Source of the DNA: Woeseia sp.
Lineage (GTDB): Bacteria > Pseudomonadota > Gammaproteobacteria > Steroidobacterales > Woeseiaceae
NCBI GenBank assembly: GCA_018701055.1
Contig: JABIUH010000503.1
Location: 1-8,684 of the forward strand
Length of the DNA stretch: 8,684 bases
Direction: 5' to 3'
Position numbers and translations under genes: made by a program. The notes beneath the pieces were generated by a model. It had not been told where the DNA came from, did no database searches, and saw only the letters and a program-made list of their open reading frames with translations. Shown piece by piece: positions 1 to 5,406 of the stretch; position 1 is the first letter of the stretch; the number at the start of each line of letters is the position of its first letter.

Positions 1-1119
1 AACACGCTGGGTAGTATCGCGCGTGTCCGGGCGGAAAGTGACGATGGGCCGCTTCGCTTACCTAATTTGTCCAAGCTTGGCTTGATGCATGCCGCGGCAG
101 AAAGTGCGGGTGCTTTTCCCTCCGGTAGCAGCGCCGACATAGATGTAATTGGCGCCTACGGGTTCGCCGCCGAGCTTTCAAGTGGCAAGGACACGCCAAG
201 TGGTCACTGGGAAATAGCCGGTGTGCCCGTTCTGTTTGATTGGGGATACTTTACTGAGAGGAATGATACGTTCCCACCAGAGCTGCTGGAGAAGCTGGTG
301 GCTCAAGCCAGTCTTCCGGGTGTTTTGGGCAACTGTCATGCTTCAGGTACAACGATCATCGCCGACCTGGGCGAAGAGCACATGCGAAGCGGAAAACCAA
401 TTGTTTATACCTCGGCGGACAGTGTTTTTCAGATCGCATGTCACGAGGAGTCATTCGGCCTGGATCGCCTTTACGCTCTGTGCGATGTGGCGAGGGTTTT
501 GGTCGACGAATACGACATAGGCCGGGTTATCGCCCGTCCGTTTGTGGGAAACCATGCGAGCGACTTCGCGCGCACTGGCAATCGCCGTGATCTGACGACG
601 CCACCACCCGCACCAACACTCCTCGATAAACTGGCCGGCAGCGGCGGCGAAGTCATTAGCGTCGGTAAAATCTCTGACATTTATGCGCACCAGGGTATTA
701 CGCAGAAAATCAAAGCCAGCGGCAATGCGGCATTGTTCGATGCCACGCTCACGGCAATGGAAAGCGCGCCGGATCGATCGATCGTATTCACGAATTTCGT
801 GGATTTCGACATGCTCTACGGACATCGCCGTGACGTCGAAGGCTACGCCAACGCGTTGGAATACTTCGATGCACGCTTACCCGAGCTCATGACGCAGCTA
901 CAGGATGACGATGTATTGGTGCTCTGTGCCGATCACGGTTGTGATCCCACTTGGCCGGGATCAGACCATACTCGCGAACATATTCCGGTGCTAGCGTATG
1001 GCAGTCGAATTCAAGCAGGCTCGATTGGAAAGCGCGAGTCGTTCGCGGATATCGGGCAAAGCCTCGCGGAGTTTTTTGATATTCCGCCGTTGGACTATGG
1101 CAAGAGCTTCCTAGTCTAG
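1..1119 (+). CDS. deoB: Phosphopentomutase, 5' end outside the window
   Basis: DeoB interconverts (deoxy)ribose-1-phosphate and (deoxy)ribose-5-phosphate in the cytoplasm, feeding sugar from nucleoside phosphorolysis into central metabolism. The frame is open from base 1; residues before the first possible start (TTG at 67) already read like DeoB (NTLGSIA... then LPNLSKLGL), so the gene begins about 28 codons upstream, judging from the E. coli protein. Visible are 372 residues against about 407 in E. coli. Diagnostic stretches are SSGKDTPSGHWEIAG ending near base 222, TSADSVFQIACHEE, NFVDFDMLYGHRRDV, and the alkaline-phosphatase-superfamily metal motifs DHGCDPT (931-951) and SDHTREHIP (961-987). 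No frameshift or missing motif is seen. It is separated from deoA, its pathway partner, by a minus-strand block. Identification rests on recalled family sequence and is very secure. Confidence 0.97.
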   Translation, partial: NTLGSIARVRAESDDGPLRLPNLSKLGLMHAAAESAGAFPSGSSADIDVIGAYGFAAELSSGKDTPSGHWEIAGVPVLFDWGYFTERNDTFPPELLEKLVAQASLPGVLGNCHASGTTIIADLGEEHMRSGKPIVYTSADSVFQIACHEESFGLDRLYALCDVARVLVDEYDIGRVIARPFVGNHASDFARTGNRRDLTTPPPAPTLLDKLAGSGGEVISVGKISDIYAHQGITQKIKASGNAALFDATLTAMESAPDRSIVFTNFVDFDMLYGHRRDVEGYANALEYFDARLPELMTQLQDDDVLVLCADHGCDPTWPGSDHTREHIPVLAYGSRIQAGSIGKRESFADIGQSLAEFFDIPPLDYGKSFLV

Positions 1120-1216
1120 CGGTACACCGATCTTTTAGATCGTGCCGCGAGGAACCCGGTGACTATGTTATCCATGACGTCATCGCGAGGAGCCCAGTGA
1201 TTACGTTGGAAATAAG

Positions 1217-1303
1217 GTCATCGCGAGGAGCGTTAGCGACGCGCCGATCCAATAGATGCTCAAAAAATGGATTGCTTCGTCGGTTACGCCTCCTCGCAAA
1301 GAC
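1217..1303. repeat. Imperfect inverted-repeat pair 1
   Basis: The left arm (1217-1251) begins GTCATCGCGAGGAGCG and ends GATCCA. The right arm (1268-1303) begins TGGATTGCTTCG and ends CTCGCAAAGAC, and is the imperfect reverse complement of the left. The 16-bp loop is A-rich. This is the arrangement of a head-to-head REP pair. Confidence 0.75.
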
Positions 1304-1349
1304 GAAGTCGGTTTTATGCGTGGAGTCCTGTGACTAAGAAACAAGTTGC

Positions 1350-1436
1350 GTCATCGCGAGGAGCGCTAGCGACGCGGCGATCCAATCGGTGTTGAAAGTA
1401 AATGAATTGCTTCGTCTCTCTGTTCCTCGTAAATAC
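1350..1436. repeat. Imperfect inverted-repeat pair 2
   Basis: The left arm (1350-1384) is nearly identical to the left arm starting at 1217, exactly 133 bp earlier, and contains the palindrome CGCTAGCG (1364-1371). The right arm (1403-1436) begins TGAATTGCTTCGTC and ends CCTCGTAAATAC; it is a more degenerate inverted copy. It ends 35 bp beyond the MAPEG stop codon. Confidence 0.7.
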
Positions 1437-1470
1437 GGTTCTGAGCATCCATGGTAGAAATCGTTCTGAC

Positions 1471-1879
1471 CTAACTCATAATTCCAACGAGTATCGTTCC
1501 CCACAGCCCGATCAAAATAAGAATGCTCATTGCGAAAATTCTGAGGCGGTTCATCACTATATTCGATGATAAGTGGACGTAAGAATGAATGCAGCGGCAT
1601 ACAACGTAGGCCCAAGCTAACGAGGCGACGACGATGCCGGTCTGTCCGGTAACTGTTGCGAACAGGCACAACGCATAAAAGATCACCGGTGTTTCGAAGT
1701 GGTTAGTGACATGCTGAGTTTGTACAGCGAGCTCTGCGGGTTCTTCATCGCCGCGATTAAGGCGAAAAAACTTGGCGTCAATCTTGCCCGCTTTAACGGC
1801 GGAAAATCGACTCATTACCATGCGCAGCATGACCAGGATAGTCAGGGATCATCGCGAATGCTGGATAAATGGTATTCAT
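1471..1879 (-). pseudogene. MAPEG-family membrane protein, frameshifted near its N-terminus
   Basis: MAPEG proteins are small four-helix membrane proteins; bacterial members are mostly uncharacterised, some with glutathione-dependent activity. Reading from ATG at 1879 gives MNTIYPAFAMI, a typical N-terminus for this family, then runs off frame in the CCC run at 1845-1847. The rest continues in another frame as LTILVMLRMVMSRFSAVKAG, through NHFETPVIFYALCLF and LAWAYVVCRCIHSYVHLSSNIVMNR, to the stop at 1471-1473. Removing one C, or adding two, gives about 135-136 residues, the usual size. The ATG lies 3 nt after the stop of the upstream small gene, which supports 1879 as the true start; there is no clear ribosome binding site, so coupling is likely. 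Four hydrophobic segments are visible. It may be a decayed gene or a sequencing error. If translated as is, only the 119-residue internal frame from 1830 would be made. Confidence 0.8.
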
Positions 1880-1882
1880 TGT

Positions 1883-2077
1883 CTAATTATCTGATTTTGC
1901 AGATTGATCGTTGGCAGAGTCACCCGCTGAATCGCCATTCGATTGACGATTCACAATTCGTTTCTTGACCATCGCCAGTTTCCGCTCGTGGTGACGGCGT
2001 TCCGCGGGAACCACGATCAAGAACCAGACCGCTAAAAAAGCGAGCAGTACGAGTAATGCCAGGGAAATAATTTTCAT
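1883..2077 (-). CDS. Small membrane protein, 64 aa, unknown function
   Basis: I do not recognise a family. The protein has one strong N-terminal hydrophobic segment (about residues 3-23, IISLALLVLLAFLAVWFLIVV), followed by a basic stretch with PAERRHHERK and KKRIV and a polar acidic, Ser/Asn/Asp-rich tail, so it is probably a single-pass inner-membrane protein with a cytoplasmic tail. I chose ATG at 2077 rather than TTG at 2101: it overlaps the TGA of the 32-codon ORF (ATGA) and puts the hydrophobic segment at the N-terminus. The ribosome binding site is weak (GAAAGCGG), so translational coupling is likely. Its stop sits 3 nt before the MAPEG ATG. Alternative: an unrelated open frame, but the hydrophobic-then-basic layout and tight packing argue for a gene. 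Confidence 0.6.
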   Translation of the reverse strand: MKIISLALLVLLAFLAVWFLIVVPAERRHHERKLAMVKKRIVNRQSNGDSAGDSANDQSAKSDN

Positions 2078-2172
2078 ACCGCTTTCAGCATCAGAAACCA
2101 ACGTACGAATGTAATCAAAAATAGAGCAGGGATGTGAGACTTCAATACGCCTGCTGCCGTGTCAGCGCTCAT
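2074..2172 (-). CDS. Very small hydrophobic ORF, 32 aa
   Basis: This 32-codon frame starts MSADTAAGVLKSHIPA and ends LMLKAV, with a hydrophobic core (about residues 14-29) long enough for a short membrane segment. Its support is in the signals around it: AAGGGA (2179-2184) lies 6 nt upstream of the ATG, the same motif and spacing as in front of the VOC gene. The start overlaps the end of the 83-aa gene by 11 nt, and its TGA overlaps the ATG of the 64-aa gene as ATGA. It could be a genuine microprotein, a leader/coupling ORF that delivers ribosomes to the next gene, or chance. Family unknown. Confidence 0.5.
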   Translation of the reverse strand: MSADTAAGVLKSHIPALFLITFVRWFLMLKAV

Positions 2173-2413
2173 TTGAATTCCCTTCGACAGGCTTTGACGA
2201 TTGAGCGCCTCGGCCGATCCTCTTCTTCTCGATGCTTATTACCAGGTCATGCATAGAGGGCAGTAGGAAAACAAAAAAAGTGGATGCGAGCAAAATCATC
2301 GAAGTCGGAATTTCCGTACCTCTGCTCAAAATGACGGCAATGATGATTGACCAAACCGCGATGAGAACAGCCGATATTCGCCAATCACGTTTGCCGCTCT
2401 CTCTATCCGTCAT
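2162..2413 (-). CDS. Small two-pass membrane protein, 83 aa, unknown function
   Basis: I do not recognise a family. A charged N-terminus (MTDRESGKRDWR) is followed by two hydrophobic segments, about residues 13-30 and 36-54, joined by a short polar turn (SRGTEIPTS). A basic C-terminal tail containing EKKRIGRG follows. This predicts a helical hairpin in the inner membrane with both ends cytoplasmic by the positive-inside rule. The ATG overlaps the TGA of the VOC gene as ATGA, and there is no good ribosome binding site, so it is probably coupled to VOC translation. Its own end overlaps the start of the 32-aa ORF. Position and overlaps make it a credible operon member; function is open. Confidence 0.65.
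   Translation of the reverse strand: MTDRESGKRDWRISAVLIAVWSIIIAVILSRGTEIPTSMILLASTFFVFLLPSMHDLVISIEKKRIGRGAQSSKPVEGNSNER
2179..2184 (-). promoter_or_regulatory. Strong ribosome binding site of the 32-aa ORF
   Basis: AAGGGA on the minus strand lies 6 nt before ATG at 2172 and inside the 3' end of the 83-aa gene. No frame other than the 32-codon ORF starts at this distance, so the site supports that ORF being translated. Confidence 0.55.
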
Positions 2414-2762
2414 TTCTCAGACCACACCGCAAGTTCGTTGCCATTCGGGTCGGCGAATTGAAAACGGCGGCCGCCGGGAAATGAGAATATGTCTTTAATG
2501 ATTGTTCCGTCGTTGGCAACGACTGTGTCGCGAGATTTTTCAAGATCATCAGCGTAGATAATGACCAATGCAGCACCACTGCTAGTCTTGGATTGGTGCT
2601 CTGAATGGTAGAAACCGCCGGTAAGTCGCCCGTCGCTGAAGGCCCGGTATTCAGGGCCGTAGTCGGTGAAGGTCCAGCCGAAAGCAGCTTCATAAAACAC
2701 TGAATGGCATCGAAATCAGACGCGGGAAATTCGACGTAGTCGATTTTGCGATCCTGTCCCAT
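2410..2762 (-). pseudogene. VOC (glyoxalase/bleomycin-resistance fold) protein, frameshifted
   Basis: The VOC superfamily covers metal-dependent lyases, dioxygenases and resistance proteins built from paired beta-alpha-beta-beta-beta units; the substrate of this one is unknown. Reading starts at ATG 2762 with AAGGGA (2769-2774) 6 nt upstream and gives MGQDRKIDYVEFPASDFDAIQ. The frame is then lost. It resumes one base out of phase as FYEAAFGWTFTDYGPEYRAF, and ends with FSFPGGRRFQFADPNGNELAVWSEK. One extra T in the TTTT run at 2694-2697 would join both parts as DAIQCFYEAAFGW and give 117 residues, a normal single-domain VOC length. FADPNGNELAVW is the usual C-terminal VOC signature, with a Glu at the common metal-ligand position. 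The internal GTG at 2700 could give a 96-residue fragment lacking the first strand. It is either a recent pseudogene or a sequencing error. Confidence 0.85.
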
Positions 2763-2797
2763 TTCGAGTCCCTTATTGTTATTGGATTGGACGATCT

Positions 2798-2825
2798 ATT
2801 ATAACCGCTTAGACCACGATGTTGC
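2798..2825 (-). promoter_or_regulatory. Predicted sigma-70 promoter for the VOC-MAPEG gene group
   Basis: On the minus strand, TATAAT (2803-2798) is a perfect -10 box. GCAACA (2825-2820), 16 nt upstream, matches three of six -35 consensus positions. Start of transcription is expected near 2791, giving a leader of about 29 nt before ATG 2762. It lies in the 73-bp gap after the DUF1330-like gene, so the downstream five genes may be transcribed independently of the deaminase group. This is a sequence match only. Confidence 0.55.
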
Positions 2826-2835
2826 GGGCCGGGAT

Positions 2836-3267
2836 TTAGCGCATATCGAGGAGTGGCAGCAGCCTCGAATCCCGCAGCGCCGCGGTCCGGTGCCCAGCGC
2901 CAGCCAGGTAGGCTTTGTCGGTTGCGAAGGCTCTGAATGCCTGCAAAGACTGGTGGCGCACGAGCAGCACAAGGTCCCAGGATTCATCGGCTGGACCAAT
3001 GAGGAAATCGCCACCGGTTCCTGAATAGACGACGGATCCCCCAGCGGCTTGAAGCAAGGGGAGTGTATGGATGCTATAGCGGCGATATGCCTCTTCCCCG
3101 GCAATCGGCTGTTTCGGTGCAAGCTCCAGAGACGCAGAATAGTCCGCGACTTCTCGAAATCGCAGCATATTGAGCATGACAATTTCGCCCGTTAGGTTCC
3201 GACTGAACAGCTTTGCGCCGGCCAGACTGCTGACTTCAAAGTAACCGGAATCTTTCGATTTACTCAT
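2836..3267 (-). CDS. DUF1330-like protein, 143 aa
   Basis: This protein resembles a family of uncharacterised DUF1330-related proteins, expected to have a ferredoxin-like alpha/beta-barrel dimer fold. No reaction is known to me. Recognisable stretches are EIVMLNMLRFREVADYS (about residues 28-44), GEEAYRRYSIHTLPLL (57-72), GGDFLIGPADESWDLVLLVRH (85-105) and AFATDKAYLAGAGHRTAALRDSRLLPL (112-138). It is full length with no signal peptide or membrane segment, so presumably cytoplasmic. The ATG at 3267 is the first in frame with a sensible N-terminus; the ribosome binding site is weak. It is the third gene of the deaminase-SWIM group, 43 bp after the SWIM stop. Function in nucleoside metabolism is not implied by the sequence. 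Confidence 0.8.
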   Translation of the reverse strand: MSKSKDSGYFEVSSLAGAKLFSRNLTGEIVMLNMLRFREVADYSASLELAPKQPIAGEEAYRRYSIHTLPLLQAAGGSVVYSGTGGDFLIGPADESWDLVLLVRHQSLQAFRAFATDKAYLAGAGHRTAALRDSRLLPLLDMR

Positions 3268-3310
3268 GCAGTATCGTCCATGTCAGTCTTCTGGGTTGCG
3301 TCAATCTTGT

Positions 3311-3643
3311 TTAGGTGTTCATCGCGCGGGCGACTTTCTTTTTCAGCACTTTTATATCGTTTTTGGACAGATCTTTGTTCTTTTCACCGGCGCGAAGTTC
3401 TGCCAGTGCTGCTGCGACGTCGGTGCCGGCCGCCCATTCGACGATTTTCGTAACCTGATCTGCGTTGTCGCTACTGACTGATTCGGATTTGCCATCGATA
3501 ATGGCTACCCTGTGTTTGCAGAGGCCACCGAACTGACCCGCTGGACAGGTGCAAAGCGCTGTCAGGCTGTCGCCATCCTTAATGAACGTGAGTTCATAGG
3601 TATTCGAAGAAGACCCTTTAACTTGAAATATCAACTGTTCCAC
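3311..3643 (-). CDS. Small SWIM zinc-finger protein, 110 aa
   Basis: SWIM domains bind zinc through CxCx(n)CxH and usually mediate DNA or protein contacts; in bacteria they are often attached to helicases or other domains. Here the motif is C31-T-C33-x8-C42-K-H44 (CTCPAGQFGGLCKHR). It is preceded by a beta-rich stretch typical of SWIM proteins (residues 4-28) and followed by a helical segment with a lysine-rich C-terminus (KNDIKVLKKKVARA), which might contact nucleic acid. There is no second catalytic domain, so it is a stand-alone SWIM protein. The start is GTG at 3643, fixed by GGAGGAG 5 nt upstream (3649-3655); that site lies in the last codons of the deaminase gene, whose stop is 2 nt before the GTG. 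Tight coupling suggests co-expression, not necessarily shared function. Confidence 0.85.
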   Translation of the reverse strand: MEQLIFQVKGSSSNTYELTFIKDGDSLTALCTCPAGQFGGLCKHRVAIIDGKSESVSSDNADQVTKIVEWAAGTDVAAALAELRAGEKNKDLSKNDIKVLKKKVARAMNT

Positions 3644-3645
3644 AC

Positions 3646-5118
3646 TTACTCCTCCGTCGATTGGTTTCTCATCGCTAGTGCTGATTGAATCCTGGCCGCC
3701 AATTCTGAGGCCTCTCGTTTGATGCGCTCCGTATCTAAGGTGAAAAATTTCCCGTCGCGCATTAACAAACGACCATCAACAGTTACCGATGCGACATCTT
3801 GTTCGTCAGCCACAAATACTAAATGTGAAATGACGTCATAGGTCGGCACAAAGTGAACGTCGTCAAATTCGACTTGAATGACGTCCGCTCGCATTCCAAT
3901 TTCCAGAGCCCCAACGCTGTCGCGTAAACCGATCGCCTCCGCGCCCCCACTTGTCGCCATTTTCAAGACTGCTGTTGCGGGAAGTGCCTCTGGGTCCATT
4001 TTGTCTATCTTTTGTAAGAAGGAAGCCAGACGCATTTCCTCCCACATATCGAGATCGTTGTTACTGGCGGCGCCGTCCGTACCCAGGCCGACGAGAACCC
4101 CAGCATTCAGCATTTCACTAACGGGCGAAACACCAGAGGCCAGTTTCATATTCGATGTTGGGTTATGAATGACGCCAACGCCCCGTTCGGCCAATATCTT
4201 AATTTCGTCCGCAGTCGGCCATACCATATGCGCAGCAATTGTCGGCCCATCAAAAAAGCTGATGGAGTCATAAAACTCAACGACCGACATATTGAAATTA
4301 TCTCGCGTAAATTGCAGCTCGAATGGCGATTCGGCCATGTGAATGCTAAGCGGCACACCAGCGTCGTTCGCTGCCTCTCGTGTTGCCGCGAGTTGATCCG
4401 GTTTTACCGTGTAATTCGCATGCGGACCGTATATCGGTGTAATTCGGCTGTTGCGATTTTGCCAGTTATTTACAAATGTCTTACCCTTCACTAAGGAGTC
4501 GGCAGCACTCTCTGCATCGGGGCTGCGTTGGTCAATCACGGTCGCCGAAACGAACGCACGCAGACCGCATTGCTCGGCAACTTGAGCGACGACGTCCGGG
4601 TAGTAATACATGTCAACGAATGTTGTTGTCCCGCCACGAATCATTTCCCAGCACGCGAGTTCTGTTCCAATACGCACGAATTCAGGGTCAACAAATTCTA
4701 CTTCTGCTGGAAATATGTAATTGGTTAGCCAGTCCATCAGCGCGAGATCATCTGCGACGCCGCGCAACAACGTCATTGCTGCGTGTGAATGCCCATTCAC
4801 CAGTCCGGGCATTACGATTCGATTTTCTCCTGGTAAGTGACCCTTTGCTTTGTACTGGGCATTGATTTCTGCCGCTGTTCCGATAGCAATGATCAATCCG
4901 TCATTTATCGCAACAGCGCCAGCGGGAATTACATTGCTATCCCGATCCATCGTGACCACGTAGTCACCGGCAATGATCAGGTCGATCCAATCGCTGTCGA
5001 TCGGAGTTGCGACTGTCTCATCGGGCGGTTCTGCCGGAGAGCAGCCGATAGAGACGCTGACCGCTGCTAGAAGCAGAATCGTGCGAATTGACTGCGTTAT
5101 ACGATAGCGATTGATCAT
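3646..5118 (-). CDS. Lipoprotein amidohydrolase, MTA/SAH/adenosine deaminase type
   Basis: The protein belongs to the amidohydrolase superfamily, closest to the MtaD (5'-methylthioadenosine / S-adenosylhomocysteine deaminase) and ATZ/TRZ-like branch, which replace an exocyclic amino group with oxygen. Residues 1-26 form a lipoprotein signal: basic MINRYRITQSIR, hydrophobic ILLLAAVSVSIG, and Cys26 in SIGC, with Ser at +2, which favours the outer membrane. Metal and substrate motifs follow in order: PGLVNGHSH (H110, H112), GPHANYTV (H233), SIHMAES (H260, E263), AAHMVWPT (H297), NPTSNMKLASG (around 319-329) and GLGTDGAASNN (D348). The catalytic part is the usual length; the extra N-terminus makes it 490 residues. 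ATG 5118 is the only start keeping the signal; upstream is an in-frame stop. It leads the SWIM-DUF1330 group and diverges from deoA. Substrate specificity (MTA, SAH, adenosine, or another amino-heterocycle such as guanine) is inferred from similarity. Confidence 0.85.
   Translation of the reverse strand: MINRYRITQSIRTILLLAAVSVSIGCSPAEPPDETVATPIDSDWIDLIIAGDYVVTMDRDSNVIPAGAVAINDGLIIAIGTAAEINAQYKAKGHLPGENRIVMPGLVNGHSHAAMTLLRGVADDLALMDWLTNYIFPAEVEFVDPEFVRIGTELACWEMIRGGTTTFVDMYYYPDVVAQVAEQCGLRAFVSATVIDQRSPDAESAADSLVKGKTFVNNWQNRNSRITPIYGPHANYTVKPDQLAATREAANDAGVPLSIHMAESPFELQFTRDNFNMSVVEFYDSISFFDGPTIAAHMVWPTADEIKILAERGVGVIHNPTSNMKLASGVSPVSEMLNAGVLVGLGTDGAASNNDLDMWEEMRLASFLQKIDKMDPEALPATAVLKMATSGGAEAIGLRDSVGALEIGMRADVIQVEFDDVHFVPTYDVISHLVFVADEQDVASVTVDGRLLMRDGKFFTLDTERIKREASELAARIQSALAMRNQSTEE
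3649..3655 (-). promoter_or_regulatory. Strong ribosome binding site deciding the GTG start of the SWIM gene
   Basis: GGAGGAG on the minus strand sits 5 nt before GTG 3643, overlapping the final Glu codons of the amidohydrolase. It is the best Shine-Dalgarno match in the window and supports the non-ATG start. Confidence 0.75.
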
Positions 5119-5406
5119 TTTATGCGGAGGCCTCTAATTGACAGCTGTGCGCCATTCTAACCCGCCTTTCCGTCAATGCAGCGCTCGAATCACCGACAAC
5201 ATTTCGACGGGCGAAATCCACAACGGATGATGCTAATGTGCGCAGCGTGGTGCGCATAAGGATAGCGGTGTCCGGTTTGATGATTGATCAATATATGCCA
5301 ACTCGTTCCTCGCTATCGAATAGGCGTATGAGTAAAGCTGCGACTCGCCAACGAGAGAATAATAGCGGCCAAGTAACGATCTCCCTTTACGAGGATTTTC
5401 CTGAAT
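5119..5406. promoter_or_regulatory. Divergent intergenic region between deaminase and deoA
   Basis: This 288-bp stretch must carry the starts of transcription for both directions, but no promoter with good -35 and -10 boxes at proper spacing stands out. Operator-like symmetry is present. TGTGCGCA (5237-5244) and TGCGCATA (5251-5258) form an inverted repeat with one mismatch around a 6-bp centre; a further TGTGCGC occurs at 5146-5152; and ATTGATCAAT (5283-5292) is a perfect 10-bp palindrome. These could be repressor sites for nucleoside-responsive control, but the assignment is speculative. No small gene with good signals is seen. Confidence 0.35.

Larger units (their letters stand above)
1145..1436. 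repeat. REP-like repeat mosaic between convergent genes
   Basis: This fills most of the 351-bp gap between deoB and the MAPEG gene; no coding frame is supported there. A core close to TCGCGAGGAG occurs at 1183-1192, 1221-1230 and 1354-1363, with degenerate copies at 1145-1154 and 1316-1325. Distances 1145 to 1183, 1183 to 1221 and 1316 to 1354 are all exactly 38 bp, so a 38-bp unit is present in three copies. The copies ending at 1221 and 1354 run into longer elements (starting GTCATCGCGAGGAGCG), each followed by an inverted partner. The core resembles the GTCATTGCGAGGAGCG-type intergenic repeats known from many bacteria. The block lies between converging genes and could fold on either strand, so it may also act in transcript termination or 3' end protection (inference). 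Confidence 0.8.

Noticed and set aside
451..825. Minus-strand open frame of 124 codons inside deoB
   Set aside because: It is antisense to the well-conserved DeoB frame, has arginine-rich low-complexity composition and matches no recognisable family.
67..1119. TTG at base 67 as the deoB start
   Set aside because: DeoB-like residues (NTLGSIA, LPNLSKLGL) continue in frame from base 1, so the start lies upstream of the window.
1125..1144. Small hairpin CGATC-TTTTA-GATCG just after deoB as an intrinsic terminator
   Set aside because: The stem is only 5 bp, AT-rich in part, and no U-run follows; the repeats downstream are better candidates for folding.
1699..1968. Plus-strand open frame of 89 codons
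   Set aside because: It is antisense to the MAPEG and 64-aa genes and has no domain or credible start signal.
2403..2762. 119-residue frame from ATG 2762 read without a frameshift
   Set aside because: Only the first 21 residues match the VOC family; the rest is an out-of-frame shadow of the true VOC sequence.
5138..5143. TTGACA on the plus strand as a -35 box for deoA
   Set aside because: No -10-like sequence lies 16-18 bp downstream, and it is more than 260 bp from the gene.
5154..5185. Minus-strand TTGACG and TAGAAT as a promoter for the deaminase
   Set aside because: The spacing is only 11 bp, too short for a sigma-70 promoter.
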